This document shows, piece after piece, positions 1 through 14,051 of a stretch of DNA of 64,000 nucleotides (the stretch's first letter is position 1; each line of letters opens with the position of its first letter). Location: positions 37,358,401-37,422,400 of the forward strand of contig JASFXZ010000004.1 in NCBI GenBank assembly GCA_032209605.1, read 5' to 3'. Under the pieces are notes generated by a model that had not been told where the DNA came from, ran no database searches, and saw nothing but the letters and a program-made list of their open reading frames with translations. The position numbers and the translations under genes are program-made. Origin of the DNA: Mactromeris polynyma. Its lineage: Eukaryota > Mollusca > Bivalvia > Venerida > Mactridae.

Positions 1-19
1 ATGTTTGTAGCAAAAAGGT

Positions 20-350
20 TAAGGTAACACTCTCAGGTCAAACATAAAAAACGGATCTTAATATCTTGACCTGAATATTACACTTTCCTTTATTCGGGGA
101 TTATCAAATTACTAGACATATACTTCACTATGCAGCAATTGTGTGTTGCACTTAAGACCGTGTATATAGCTCAAAGGTCAATGTCTCACTTAGAGGTCTA
201 AGGTCAAAAGGGTATGAAAGGTCTTTTCCAGAATATAACACTGTCGTTTATCGCGGGATTATTTAAATTGCTTGGCACAAATGTTAACCATGATGCGATG
301 GTGTGTCACATCCAAGACTCATACCCTACCAGTACATAGCACACAACGTC
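20..350. repeat. Degenerate tandem pair of a dispersed repeat
   Basis: Two diverged units of roughly 150-170 bp lie head to tail. Each has an AGGTCAA-type stretch, then a segment about cells of 'ATTACACT..TTTAT.CGGG.TTAT', then a 'GTGTGTTGCA/GTGTGTCACA' block followed by AAGAC. No open frame is preserved. This style of degenerate repeat is common in mollusc genomes; the family is not named here. Confidence 0.45.
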
Positions 351-859
351 ATTAGTTGGATTAGTTCATTTCAATCGCAGTTTAGTTCAATGATAATAAT
401 CATCTTTGCATTTTCCTGTTTTCGAAAAAGAACATATTAATGCGAAGATAAGTCCTATGAGCTAGTTTATTCTATAACGTAATGGATAAGTGCAGACTGC
501 CCGGGATCGAATCCCTACATTCACTGCTTTCATGTGTGAAACTAGCATGTTTTTCACGAATATGTGTTGGTGTATCACAGAAAACTAGATACATATGTGT
601 AAATATGAATGGAAAAAATATAGTTCACATATGTCAGGATAAATAAAGAAAATATATACTAGAAGAATAAAATAATTTATCGCTGTGAATACAAATACAA
701 CACGTATCCGAGACTAGAACCAGTAACCTCCGCTAACCTAAATTGCAGTGTGAATGCTTACCTCATTAACCTACTGATGTACATACAGATATATGTGAAT
801 AATTGTTGATGTGTTGGTAACTTTATATGGTACAAGCGCTTATTGGCCAAAACTATAAA

Positions 860-1300
860 TCATCACCCGTTTTATTATCCCCCGCTGAAACGAATGCTTT
901 AGGAGGGGGATATAGTGTTGGCGTTGTCCATCCGTCCTCCCGTACATCACATTTTTTTCCAGTCTGGAGCGATGTGTTGGTACAGATTGGACAGATTTCA
1001 TTGAAACTTTCGATGAACATGTATGGGAATGATTCACATCAAAGGGGTCAAAATCCACATATGTATGACAGAGTTATGACCCTTTATTACTTTCAATTAT
1101 TCAATTAGCCTCATTTTTTCCGTCCGGGGCCATATCAAGGTAGTGGTTGGACAAATTTAATGGAAACTTTCTTTGAATATATAGATGGGTATGGGAATAA
1201 TGCACAACCAACGTCAGGTCGCAATCCACCTATGTATGGCAGATCTATGGTCCTTTGTTAAACTCCATTTATGTGTAGAACTCTGCCAAAAGTATTATTT
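860..1300. repeat. Second degenerate tandem repeat pair
   Basis: Two related units of about 160 bp (around 940-1100 and 1115-1260). Both contain CATTTTTTCC, a TTGGACA block, GGAAACTTTC or TGAAACTTTC, TATGGGAAT, ATCCACATATGTATG-like and GTTATGACCCTTT-like blocks in the same order. The 93-residue open frame across the first unit is not shared by the second unit, so I read it as repeat DNA and not a gene. Confidence 0.45.
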
Positions 1301-3660
1301 GTTTATCCCGTTTAACCCTAGTAACAAAAACTAGTTCAATGCATAATTATTTCACTACGAAAGTCCAGACTCATTTTACAGTTGTAAAGTAACAATTTAA
1401 AGTCCGAATCATTTCATTGAGATTTATTATTGCACTATAGTCCATCTGGAAAGGGGCAGGTCAACTGAGTTCGCCATGTTAGTACCTATGAGGTTATGTA
1501 GCAACCAGACCGCTACACTTCTTTGTTTCACTCAATACCCTTTATAACATCGGTACATTGTCAAATCTTCAAAAGGTGTCATCATGGGACTACTTTCCTA
1601 GCGCATTTAATATCTCTGATATTTTTCTGAAACTTACAGAATAATTCTCAATTAAATACCTAAAACCAAGATGTCCATATAAAACTGATTCTCGAAAATA
1701 GTTAAGAAGGTTTTTGAGTCTAATTACGTTATAGAATGTCCGGGAACTATATATCGATGAAGCATGAGTGTGTGTGATGGGGTTAATTCCTAGAGGAGAG
1801 CGGATGGATGGCTTACGAATATGAATATTTAAAGTAATAACCTTCTCATAATATCATGCAGGCGCGGTCCTCAATAATGGGGCGGCGATGGGGAGGGTAT
1901 GGGAGGGGTGTCCCCTCCGAACTGTGATTTTTTTTTAATGTGATGAAAATGGAGTTATTTATAGACCTCTTAGCCTTTGAGATCTGTATCCTGTTGGAGG
2001 GATTTTTTTAATTATGGCAGTGTGAGTATTGTATAATTAGGGGAAAATAATGTAAAGAAATTACAAACAGGTAAAAACAACTATGCATGTATATACATTC
2101 AATCAAGTAGTAATATGCAATAGCAAAATACATCTACAATGAATCAACACGGTGTTATTTGATGACCAAATTATGTAGCACTGAAGAAGCCTCTATGAAC
2201 TGTCTTACATTGTGTTTACAACAGTTCAACACACAAGAACGCGATTCGTTTGCTCTTATAAAGTCATTTGCAACACCGTAAAAGTCAATGGCACGCGTCT
2301 CTGTGATTAAACAATAAGTCAGCAAAAGAATAAGTCTTTATCATACCTCATCATTGTGAAACCACTAGAAATTCTGAAAGCATACTGTCATAAATGAACG
2401 CTGTTCTGGTGCCCTTTTACCAAGCAAACGTTTATGAAATTAAAGTGGTTAGGTTGATTTGGTTTATCCATGTTAGCATTGAATTTTTTTTTGTTTGCAG
2501 GTTCACTAGACTGAACGATATATATCATATACCTTATGAAAATTTCATCGCGATGCTTTAACAAAACTAGCAGTCTTTTATCATCCATGACGTTCGTCGT
2601 TCATCCGATAGAAAGTTAGTTTGTATTAATTAAACATATGAACACCATACATGTTCACACCATATCAACTAACTATTGGAATAACACTGAAATACACTGT
2701 CACCTTGGAAACCGCAAGTGACAAGTCCGTATCCGTCGTTTATTTTGCCGCTCCAATTTGCTTATCACTTTTCGGCAGCAAAATCTTGCCGCCCAAGTCG
2801 CGATGCCACTGGATATTCTATTCACAAATAAGCAAGATTTATACAATTATACTATAATGATAAAGAATACAATAGTGTACCGATATGTTCAAAGGTAAAT
2901 GTTAACATGATCTTTCTACCTTACAGCCCCATTACATGCACAGTCGGTCGATTTATGTAAGTTTAATCATGAAATATTAATTATTAGCCCGGTAGGAACA
3001 TAATATATCGGTTTTTATTATTTTTAAATATATTAAATCAAAATCGTGCTACCCTGCCTTGGAAGCTCCTCAAAGGACCTTCAGTCCTTTGATGTGACTG
3101 TGTCGTCGAGTACCGGGTCGCATTTATCACGCCTAATTGTTTATTCATTTTTTCGCAGTTGTGAATCAGGTGTGAAATGCCCCCATGGGATTAAGTGCAT
3201 GCGGTCTAGTAATGGATTATTTAACTATATTTTATACCTGTCGGGACTGGTTTAATACGGTCGCTGGTCGCGTTATAGAAAAGTCGTTTAATAGATAATA
3301 TTTATATAGTAAAAACGCTCGGGAAGGAAAGAAAAAAATCGCTTAATTCAGGTGGTCGCTCGATTAGGTATTAACTATGAACTATTTAGGTATATTTAAG
3401 TCTTTGCATACAAACCAAGCGGTTGGAGGATTTATTTGTGTTGTACGTTTCTACACATAAAGGATTACATTTCAGACACGAAAATTATACATTTCCATAA
3501 TGTGTTTCAAGTTTATCGCTGTATCTAATGTTTACATTTACTCGATGTAACATAACAACGTCACGCATACATTTTTGTCGATTTGTTACGGTGTCGTTTG
3601 TAAAACAAATTAAGAAAAATCATATGATATATTTAAAATTATTGCGAACACAGATTAAGC
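1301..3660. other. AT-rich spacer, no gene seen
   Basis: About 2.4 kb of AT-rich sequence. Open frames here are under 70 codons, show no recognisable domain, and have no supporting splice-site pattern. A short G-rich stretch lies near 1861-1920. I see no RNA gene or clear repeat. Confidence 0.5.
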
Positions 3661-3667
3661 TGCTACA

Positions 3668-3960
3668 TGGAACGCCACATACACAAGACAAAGCCCCCCG
3701 CACATCGACCCCGGGAAAACAACAGTCCACAAACATTAGGCACTGAGGAGGTTCAAGGGCAAATACGCACGGAACAACGAGTGACCTGGTCGACCATAAA
3801 GAACAACTAAGGAGAATTTAGGAGGACATTTTAAATGGATGCAATACCTCAAGAAACAAGTAAAGAAAGGTAGCAACAATAGGCCAAGAGGAGGGGGGGG
3901 GGGGGGAGAGAAAAACGATTCATCTATTTGTGTAGTAAGTGTCTTTGACACGCAACGTAT
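3668..3960 (+). repeat. Dispersed element R1, plus orientation
   Basis: One copy of a family seen at least ten times in the window, called R1 here. The hallmark order is GGAACGCCACA, ACAAGACA, a C-rich block, CCGGGAAAACAACA, a GAGGAGG block with CAAGGGCA, then ACCATAAAGAACAAC, AAACAAG and ATAGGCC. A run of about 14 G's lies at 3893-3906. No coding capacity and no tRNA-like head were seen, so the class (SINE-like or non-autonomous DNA element) is undecided. Confidence 0.65.
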
Positions 3961-4800
3961 TTGTTTTCCGAGCATTTCCCCGGCAACTGGTAAGATATCA
4001 TTATAACGTCGTGTCCGGTTGCTGTAAAGAAGTTAAAGTTTTGAGCTTCACTAGCTTAAATGAAAATGTATTTATATAGCCAACTTAGAACTTATGTGCA
4101 AATGCACATCACTCTGATGGAGAGAGTACACATAATGTTGTTGGTATAATGGAATATTCCGCTGATAAGGACGCCTAACGTATTGGTGATAGTAAAGGTG
4201 CATCGAAATATCAGAAATGTTACTGACAATACTGGAAACACTGATGCTCACACTAAAAATGCTGTCAAGTGTACTGGGAAAGCAAATGAGTGTATCGGAG
4301 AGGCAGATACAAATTCTAATAATATTCAAATACGGCAGTACTGGGACCGTTTGTGTGTGACAATTATGCAATCACTAAATAAACATATAGCAGAAATGAA
4401 ACGGAAGTTTATACAAATCCGTGATGACGTACTTAGTATAAAAAGAAAAAGTAGGCTCCATTGTTACATATGACAAATAGCGACATTATCTGAAAACACG
4501 AAGCAAATTAACTATGGTGAGAAATTATCCGCAGAAAATTTGCAGAACAAATTTCAAGGTGTTTTGACATATGACATACCATATAACTACGAGCGTACGA
4601 TAAGTATATCATCAGACACACAACATACACATATAATAAACAAATGGCATTATCAGATAGAAATGTAGTTTGCGTCAGACCGATATCATCATGTATTGGG
4701 AAATGATCATTACCAAGGTGCGAAAACAAAACTGTGTCAGTGCTTGATAGTGATTTCATTAACCATGGAGTACACAATTTTATCAAGCCTAAACACGAAA
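3961..4800. other. Spacer, no supported gene
   Basis: A 96-codon plus-strand frame (4183-4473) and a 92-codon minus-strand frame (4508-4786) are present. Neither shows a recognisable domain, signal peptide or splice context, and overlapping antisense frames of similar length exist. I treat both as chance frames. Confidence 0.4.
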
Positions 4801-4804
4801 CCGA

Positions 4805-5415
4805 AATAGCTTAGCTCAGGTTATTTGTTGACTTTTTACATATTACAATTATGTAAGGTGCATAATGGTTATTGTTTTTATGGATAAGTTGCTGCCGACT
4901 TAGTCGGATTGTGTGTAAATCAATATGTTAATCAATGACCATTTAGCGATAAAGTGTGAGGTTAGCTAGCTGTTAAACCGATTTAAACGCCCAGTATTTT
5001 TACTGACAGTTCCGAGCCTGTAATTTGCCGTAAGGTTATTAATTCTGTTTGCGTTTTGACAGTATTTTATATTTCACTTTCCCCTGTGCAATTCAGTCAC
5101 TTTATGTAGTGTAGTGTAGTGAAGATTATTTCCTGCCCAGTTTCGGCATATTGCTGCCAGCTGTCTTGACTTGTCCTGTGATATTTTCCATCCATTTAAC
5201 CCCCCCCCCTCCTTCACTGTCCACTTTGATTCTCCTAGTTGTTCCTTATGGTCTGCAAGGCCATTCACTCGTGCCTCTGTTCCTAAACGTATGTACCCTT
5301 TAACCTCCTCAAATTCCTTATGTTTTATGGATTGTTGTTTTCCCGGAGGTCTGCGTGGGGAGGCACTGTCTTATGTATGTGGCGTTCCCTGTAGCTACTT
5401 ACTCTCTCTCTCTTT
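4805..5415 (-). repeat. Dispersed element R1, minus orientation, long copy
   Basis: The longest R1 copy I can trace. Reading the plus strand, it runs from AATCAATGACC and GTGAGGTTAGCTAGCTG, through CCTGTGCAATT, TTTCGGC and GCCAGCT, to CTCCTCAAATTCC, ATGTTTTATGGATTGTTG, CCCGGAGGTCTG and GGCGTTCCCTGTAG, then a (TC)n tail near 5400-5416. It matches the copies at 9.1-9.5, 51.2-51.5 and 59.9-60.3 kb. Confidence 0.65.
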
Positions 5416-7070
5416 TAATGGTGTAGCGATCGAAAGCTATATCAAAAGTGTTAATGATTTACACCGTTAAATGTTTAAAGCAATCTAATGGTAAACGTAC
5501 GGAATGGTATAATTAGATTAAAGGAAATCATAACTAGATAAACAGCACACACAAAGTTTAAACAAAAGTAAATACGTTGTGTTCATGATAAGAAAGTTCA
5601 TAAAAACCATTGTGGAAATACAGTAACACAAATATGACACAATAAAACGTATTTGCAAATGTATCAGCTATTGATTTTTTAAAGGAACTTTTCCTCATTC
5701 GAATATCTTCACACACTAGGTGTGTAGTAACATTATTATAAAACATGAATTGCAGTTGTTTGATGAAATTAAGTTAAGAGAGCTGGCTTGAGGAACAGCA
5801 AGTGATCCTATCTGATCAAGTTGGTATTCTCTGGTTGTCAATGGCAAATCAACACCAACTCCAATTGTAAATATTACCGAGCGGAACAAAATATTTTTCA
5901 CTTGAAACAGTTACATGTATCTACAAAATTCATGACATGATCAATGATACTTTCACACAACATTGCACTCATAGTGGTAGTTCGTACATAACGCCCAGAG
6001 AATGATTTACCCATCACTGATATTAGAGTAGATTCTAAGGGACACAACTCTGTTGAATGTGTATTCACGAACCATAGGACGCAGGGGCAATTGAGTTGTG
6101 GAATATGATCTACACCATTGGGTCTAAGCTCTAATAGCCTTTACAGAATAAAGACATAACTGGTCGGATTGGTGGTGATTTTCTTGTTTATGTAGCTTAT
6201 ATAGTATGGTACAGTCGGCGGACGGAGGTAGATCATAAGAATTAATGATTACAAATTAACCGTGTAAATAGTAAACCTGTACTATATATGTAGGTGTATT
6301 GTCCCCTGACTCTTCACTCTCGTACAGGTGTGTTGATGATATATGAGAAAGAGCTGACAAAGCAAATGATTCCAAACATGAAAATTGCATCTTTCATTTT
6401 AGGCGATATAAATGTAAACGTTATAACAGACAACAATATTAATTTATTTTATTGCAAAATGGTTGATCCTGTCAAAATGTTTGATTGATTTCAAATGCTA
6501 AAAAGCCTAAGTTGTGTTACAGAAATCAATTCTTCTTTAAATTTAATTGGTCGCGTTTATACCACAAAACAATATTGTTCATCAAAGGTATATGTCATTG
6601 TACCTTATTACAGTACAGTATCCTATACTGATAACACTGAATACGAATTTGGCCACTTTTCAAGTAATTGAATCAATTAATGATCCAAATCAGGAAATAT
6701 TAAAGTTTTACAACTTACAAAGATTTATCTCGAAATATTCATTGAACAGAAAAGCCTAGTATGTTTAAGCACACGTTAAACGCGAATCACAACCAAACTG
6801 TTCTAATGATAAAATACAGCTGCTATATTAGATAGAGACATGTTTCACAGAACATGTAAATTTGAATAATATAAAATAGTGTCAGAAACAAAACTATATC
6901 TCTAGTTCGAAAGGCAAAACAATTTAAAAACATACTATATACTCTATATTGTATATAGTGGACATTTTTTATCATTACTCTTTTTGTTAATTGTGAACAA
7001 GCAGCGTATGGATTTCATTTTGATTTGTCCGCTCATTTGCATATTATATGCACACTGTGCCATATGATGT
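5416..7070. other. AT-rich spacer, nothing recognised
   Basis: No frame exceeds about 70 codons, and those present have no recognisable motif. A small AT-rich hairpin-like stretch occurs near 6925-6960. No repeat family from elsewhere in the window was noticed here. Confidence 0.45.
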
Positions 7071-7320
7071 GTGGCATCGTAGAAACATGCACGGGTATGT
7101 CACATGGGGTCAAAACTATGTCACGGAGTCAAATCTCGAAAATCAGTGTGGATTTACAGGATGCATTTTCTAGCTGAACTCCATGAGACTTGTTCAGAAT
7201 ATGTGTCTGAATGTATTGCACATCCAGTTCAATTCTGGGTATCGTTTGGTCAAACACAAGGTCACCGGTCCTAATCACACAACATTCTCATGAACACTCT
7301 AGAGGCCACATTTTGTTATT
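7070..7320. repeat. Dispersed non-coding repeat
   Basis: The stretch holds word strings such as GTCAAAACTATGTCACGGAGTC, ATGAGACTTGTTCAGAAT and ACACTCTAGAGGCCACATTTT. Such strings are, from general knowledge, typical of a dispersed repeat found across mollusc genomes. Similar style repeats occur inside the transposon at 42.4-42.95 kb. No coding capacity. Confidence 0.4.
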
Positions 7321-9090
7321 TTGTGACGTCACTTCGGAAAATATATTGATCGAAAGCATAGTTACTGAGTACATATAAGCATAATTTTATTATAATCATA
7401 CAAATACCCAAACAATGAATGGTGTGTGTAATTTTGGTTGCGATCGAAATTCATATATCCCTCCTCGAATACATGAAAAAAAAATGCCGAACATTCAGAG
7501 ACCTTGTTTCTAATAGCCATTGTTATGTATGGTCAAACTTGTAATTGTAAATTGTAATTAAGAAAACAATCAATTATTTTTGAAATAATTACTATGGTTG
7601 CTAGAACTTGACTCGATCGTGAATTAGATATATGTCTTACCATTCGAAATCAGTTTAAAAGCTGTCCGACTCCAAGAGCGATGCTAAATAAGAGCAATAC
7701 TCGTATAATCACATAGAGGTTAATTTGTACTAGATTCGATGGGCTAATATAAAGTAGACAATAAGAATACAGAGACCATCAAAATTTGTGTATTTTGAAA
7801 AGAAATAGAAGCTGATAAATGCAGCAATATCATTTTGCGGTTTTTGTTACTGTTGGCAGAGAATTATACAACACCAGTCGCCTGTCCGATTTTAAATCTC
7901 AAATTGATAGAATTTGAATAGAAAAATCAAAAGATAAGAGAATTTTGATGCATGTTTGGAGGTAACGTTTTGACATAAAGAACAGACATTTAAATATCTG
8001 ATCAATATGAACTCGTCTCTCTCAAGTAATGAACACTCCGATGGTAATATTGATAAAACATCCAAGAAAAAACTAATGCTAATGAGAAATTGTTGTGCAC
8101 AACATATCGAGACGATTTACATGCTTTAAAACGGCATTACATTTGGCGCTGTTGTCAGATTGCTATTCTATAGTTTCAAACCACACATACTGCATTTCTA
8201 TTAACAACAGATCGTCCGTTAGTTTGATATTGAGATGTTTCTAAACCGAAAGTAGCTGATTGCAGCTATCAACACGAAAGTAGCCCCTATAGATCGTAGA
8301 AGATTTTCTAATTTATCATTTTGATTACTAACATGGAATGGCCTTAAGTGCAATCGTATCAAACATGTTTTTCATACGTATTTCATGTTAAATTTTGTAG
8401 CATTCTTGTTCTATTTTACAGTTTATGCATAGATATCTTTAGTGACCGTGAACTTTCTTAGAAGAAAGATTCAGTAAAATAAACATAATTATTTTTATAG
8501 ACATGAATGCCATACCTTGCCAATTATGTATAAACCGTTGTTTACACACTTTAATTACAAAACTATGTAATGACGATTAAGGGAAAGTAATATACTGGCG
8601 AATTTGTTAATGCATGCTGCATTGTGGCTTTTGACCTTATGTGAATAAAGATACTTGAGCAATTGTGCCATGTACTAATTTCGAAGACGTTTATTAAATA
8701 GATTTGCAAAGGTTTGAACAAACAACGACAACTTTTATTTAGAATAGAATGTAAAAACTACTTTACATTGATAAACTTCATAACATTTATTTAGTAAAAT
8801 TTACTTTTTCCAATATTTTACTTTTCACTTGCCAGCTTTCTAATATTTTCCGACTTGATTGTGAGCCAAATGCAAATACAATATTTGTCGTTTGTCAGGT
8901 TTTAAAAATTAAAACTAATTGAAATTAACCAAAGGAAAAACAAAAAATATTTGATTTTTAGATCAATACGATAGAGCTAAAACAAAGGTTAGTATTATTG
9001 TCACATTATACTATTATTTAGTAGCTTTAACAACGAACATGAAGTAGCTCAACACATAAATTGTATTGGCAGTGTTCGATCGAAATTATC
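7321..9090. other. AT-rich spacer, nothing recognised
   Basis: No open frame over 60 codons and no repeat or RNA gene recognised. Confidence 0.45.
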
Positions 9091-9094
9091 ACTA

Positions 9095-9505
9095 TTTATA
9101 CTGGCAGTTCAAAGGCTGTAAATCGATGTATGATTATTATTTCTACTTGTGTTTTAAATGTATGTTAAATTTCTCTTTCTCCTGTGCAATTATTTCATTT
9201 TATATAGTGTTCCAATGTATATAGTGTTCGTGTTATTTTCTCCCCACTTTCGGCCTATTGTTGCCAGCTTTCTTGCATTGTCCTTTGATGTATTCCTTCG
9301 ATTACCCCCCCATGTTTCTCCTCTTTGATTCTCCTAGTTACCCCTTATATATTCCTTGCACCCCTGTTCCCGTTCGTGTGTACCCTTGAGCCTCCTCAAT
9401 TACCTTATGTTTTATGGATTGTTGATTTCCCGGAGGTCTGTGTGGAGAGGCACTGTCTTATGTATGTGGCATTTCCTGTAGCACCTTATTCTCTCTCTAT
9501 AAATA
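9095..9505 (-). repeat. Dispersed element R1, minus orientation
   Basis: The right half is nearly collinear with the 4.8-5.4 kb copy: CTCCTGTGCAATTA, TTTCGGCCTATTG, GCCAGCTTTCTTG, GAGCCTCCTCAATT, TTTTATGGATTGTTG, CCCGGAGGTCTGTG, and the terminal CCTGTAG followed by TCTCTCTC. The 72-codon frame within it is repeat sequence. Confidence 0.65.
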
Positions 9506-9974
9506 TGCAAAACTATTGTAGAAATTCTGACCATCCTAGATGAGCAACCTGATCCAGCACCGCCCATTTCTTCAACCAATATGATGAAGGATTGGTGAAA
9601 TGAATGAACACAACAGTAGATCTAAGCAGTATTTATTACTTCATTCATGTACATTTTTATCGATTTACTTCTTGCTTTATTAGACGATGAATACATATTA
9701 TGTAATGTAATAAATGTATGGTATTACTAGTAATTGTACTTGTGTATGGAAATAAACAACTTATAAGTCTAGTATGGTTGAAGGCTGCAGAAAGTTGCCG
9801 GATCGTCACAAGGAGTGCATATACACTCAACACTCTCTTCTCTCGTTCATCGTTGTGTGCATCTTTTATCAAACTCTGAGTGGAAGCTCGGTAGAGAAAT
9901 TCAAGCAGCGGTATTAGCATAGTTTGTCGCATGGAAAATGTATGAAGTACAATAGAAACGTGAATTTACGACTA
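9506..9974. other. Short spacer, nothing recognised
   Basis: A 91-codon minus-strand frame (9657-9932) has no recognisable domain. No repeat was identified. Confidence 0.35.
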
Positions 9975-10514
9975 GGGGCCTTATTCACAAACTTTTTTAA
10001 ATCTAAATCTGAGTGCATAGATTAAGACTTAGGTGTAGACTTATCAAAAAAAAATCACAAAACATTCGTTTGGTCTACTAGTATATACCAAAGAGTTAGA
10101 GTAATGAGGATAAGAATGATATAGCAGCTAGGTCAACTGATTGTAGACTTAGATGGTTATAAATCAATAAGGCTGCTGCCATACAATTCAGACAGCAATA
10201 TATTGTATTTCATTGCAAGAATATAACTGAAATGTTCGTACATGTTGTAAACAAGAGTATAATCTACTTTAATTGTTTTATTTCTATCTTGGATATACGG
10301 GATAGGCAAAACCCATCTGAATACTACCTAGAAAACAAAGTTTTAAATTCAATGATCAACGTTGTTAACGTCGTTGTCAAAAAAAGATAGTTAAGTCTGT
10401 CGGTATGAGCATTTGTGAATTAGATTTAGGAAGTCGACTTTTATAAGTCTGAGACAAAGTCACAGTCTAATACTAAGCCTAAGTCTAAATTAATTATTTG
10501 TAAATATGGCACCA
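9975..10514. mobile_element. MITE with imperfect terminal inverted repeats (Harbinger-like)
   Basis: The left end reads GGGGCCTTATTCACAAA followed by an AAATCTAAATCT run. The right end, reverse-complemented, reads TGGTGCCATATTTACAAAT followed by TTTAGACTTAGGCTT. The ends are thus inverted repeats of a ~540-bp element without coding capacity. Ends starting GGGGCC with a 'T-T-C-A-C-A-A-A' core are typical of PIF/Harbinger-type MITEs. I could not settle the target-site duplication. Confidence 0.5.
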
Positions 10515-13500
10515 GGTTTTTTTGTAGATTATTTTACTAGCGCGATTATATCAGCGTCATATTGATCTGTTTGACACTGATGCAATCACGCGTGAGACAT
10601 TTTGCTAAATACTCTTCGACATTACAATGTACTTTTAAAAGACAAATAAGTGGGTTTCACATATTTATATGAATTCCACAGCTATATCAAATATACTTTA
10701 TTAATAAGGGTGATATCAACATATTACTCAAACACTTTGAACCCACTCTAGCACTATATATATAACATGTGATCAAATCTTATTGTTTACAGTCTGCTTT
10801 ACTCCAAATTGCTTTTCACTAATGAATCTTATGATCAATTAATACTAAAGGAAAGGTGGTACTTTAAACCTTATAAATCATATACACCTGACACCCGTTA
10901 AAATTTGAGCGCGGTTACCTACTCCCCAACATGTATCAGATCTGAATATTGTTTTTAAATGTACAATTGCATATTCATTTCATTCATGGGCATCGTGTCC
11001 TCTTTGTCAAAACGAATATATACCGTTAGTTTCAATGCTACCAATCAACCCTAAAATGGCTTACCATGCCTACATCATATATACTTCAAGGTTGAAGACA
11101 ACATATGTTTCAAAGATTCAATTTCTAACTGTTGAGAGTAATCGGAACACATGGTCTCTGAATGTTAAAATAAAAAAGCACATATAGAAGCATATGGTTA
11201 CACTTTAATGAAGAGCTGATAATGCCCTCATAATTAAATATTGAAGGCTTCCATTTGACTTGGGATCGAGCGTGTCGTATGATACATTTCAGGAAATTCA
11301 ATATGTCGGTAATACCATACGTGACACCCACGAGAATTGATATTTGTTGCCAAAGTAGCCCACACACACTTCACATGAGGCCACCAACATTGCCCCGTCA
11401 TAGATTCCTGTCTTTTTTGGCTTCTTTCTGCATCTCGTCAGGTTATTTTCAAGTCTTTATGTCTACCCCTCCATTTCAAATATGGGCCTAGCATTACAAC
11501 CCCGTATCTCACCACAGTAGCCTTCAGATATCAAAGTTACTTTACTGAGACTGGGTTTTGAGATTTGAGCGAGTGAAATCGATTACAATGCTCACTGTGT
11601 GCGTGACTCTTTTCGATCATTTTAGAGATGTAAATCTTAGATTGTGTGTAAGATATTAGGTCAAATTGCCGAGTGATAATGTTAATCTTTCTTTCATGCT
11701 TTTCGGAGAAACTCACTGTACAATCATCTCACTGAAACGGACTATTTTGTTTCAAAAAGGAAATCTCCGTGATGTGCCTCAAATGCAGTTCTTTCCCTTT
11801 GATTACATTGTAAGTAAAGCAGCAGTTGTCTCCCTTTCTTGTTAACATGTGTAACCTCCACATAATAATTGTCAAAATGAAAATGTATGTAGGGCTATGC
11901 ATTTAACGATTCTTACCACAACATTAAACTTATTCATTACTTTATGGACACAATTAATTACCAAACTTAAATTTCGTTTCCCACGTTTCCTAGTTCCTAG
12001 TTAATAGTTGGTGCTTTTTAAATACATGGCGGATGCATACCAGATGTAAAATGTATTTTCAATCGGTGAAACAACTCTCGATCTTACACCGAAACATACT
12101 AATAACCTCTATATCATTACCCTTAAATCTCGTATTCAGACTCAAATGTAATGACTAAAGGACAAAAGTAATACTCAAAACACAATAAGCTATTTAGTTC
12201 AATAATTCAATCACTACAATCACAAATCTCAGACTAGGGAGAGTTAATATTGACTGCTAAATGGTGACTGCTGAGTAACAGTTATAATTCCAGGCACTGG
12301 TGTCCAATGTAAGTCTATATTTGTAATAGTCTAATCACCGACTTGGATTATCAACATCACAACAGTTCCATCCGCTCAACAATGGCACTCAACGAAAACA
12401 CATAGCGACATACATCCGCACGGTTACATTGAGAATTAACATTAGAAAGGTCCCCTAACATTTATATGCTCATAATTCTGGCTTTGTTCAGACTGTGATA
12501 TTGACACTCATACTCATTTCAGGGAAATTATTCCATATTCATGCCGGCTGATTGGTAGATTACAACGTTTTATATCGTATTAACTGCTTTCGTGGAGTTT
12601 ATTTTCATGCACTGGCTCTATGGTAAGAATGTTACCAAGGGAAATAAGCTGTCCATCCGATATTCACCGACAGCATTGCTATATGATACACAGATGGAAG
12701 ACAACTTGCCTTCAGTTAAACTATCACGGAGAATATAATATTATCAAAGTGGCATTCGTCTGTTATACCGACGGAACAAAATGGGCTGCCCGTGATGAAG
12801 TTCACAGTCGATGACATCTGTATAAACTTCCAAGGTATGTGTGGTATTCGAGTCATCAATATTTACGTTTGCGTTTTATACAATAATTAAATGTATGTTT
12901 TATTTTCATATTAAGGTCCTATTTACGAATGTATTTCTTATTATCTGTCTTTCTGGCTATGCTGAGTTTCTAATAGAATTTCAGTAGACAACAAGCGGTA
13001 TTGCCAATGACCCCCTCACGAATCAGAAGTGGAGGACAGATGATTTTGAATGTATTATCTTCAGTCATATTGTTACGGAGAAAATACGCTTCACCTTGGG
13101 TTCAAACCTCAAGATTGGCGGTCTAATCTCCCCGATTGAGCAGGTGTGCTGATTTTATTTATCTAAGATGGAGGAAGTATGACTTTGGATTATTTTTCTC
13201 CATTCAGACAATCATTAGGAATATGCGCATCATTCTGGATAAACAAAAGGTCGAAGGTCAACACTTATCCATGTAGGAACACTGTCAGTGTTTTACATCA
13301 ACCCGACGAAGTGCTTATCGTCCTAGTAAGTTATTGGAAAATGTACGTATCAATACTATGCAGTAATAAGTGGTTATATTGTGTTTGGATTCGGACCTAT
13401 TTGCATTAGGTTGTGTGTGACGATTTTTCAAAAGTAACCACAAACGGTTATGCAGGTAGGTATACATATGAACCACTATCGATAAAGATAATATACAATG

Positions 13501-14048
13501 TTAATAGCTATGTTAATAGCTAGATTCACATACGTCTTTTGAATGTGTTTGTTGCTTTTTTACCAAGTTGATGTACTAAGTGTACAACAAAAATGAGACG
13601 TATATACTTGGAATCATTATGTAAAGTTCTTTATATAGGTCATTATCACCTTAAAGATGCTATAGGAAGAACATATCAATGTAAAGCAATATCGGTATAT
13701 CGATAATTAAACTAGAAGAAAGAGATATATCGACTAGTTTTGATTATTCTTACTGTGTTTGCTCTGTAATTTTACTGTGTTTCTATGTATAATGTACACG
13801 TATTTTACTATCTGCTGGTTTATGTGTTCACTATGAACATCATTTTTCACGGATATAGGAAACATTTGAATATTATAATGACTATCTCCATTATCATTGA
13901 TAGAAACTCATTGACCAATGGTGTGTGATAGGACAGACACAATATGCTGAACAAATTAAACCACACCACAGATCATAGAAAAGAACATTGTTAACATAAA
14001 ACAATATTTATTCGCACAAAAAGCACACAACACTACAATCTCCAATAT
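10515..14048. other. AT-rich spacer, no supported gene
   Basis: About 3.5 kb. A 64-codon plus-strand frame at 12620-12814 is followed at 12833 by a donor-like AAG/GTATGT, which could mark a decayed or isolated exon, but I recognise no domain. Frames near 11125-11491 overlap on opposite strands and look random. Confidence 0.35.
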
Positions 14049-14051
14049 ATA

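Noticed and set aside
4183..4473. 96-codon plus-strand frame
   Set aside because: No recognised domain, no splice context, and an antisense frame of similar length overlaps it.
12620..12840. Possible isolated exon ending in a GTATGT donor
   Set aside because: No domain recognised and no partner exon found, so it is not listed as a gene.
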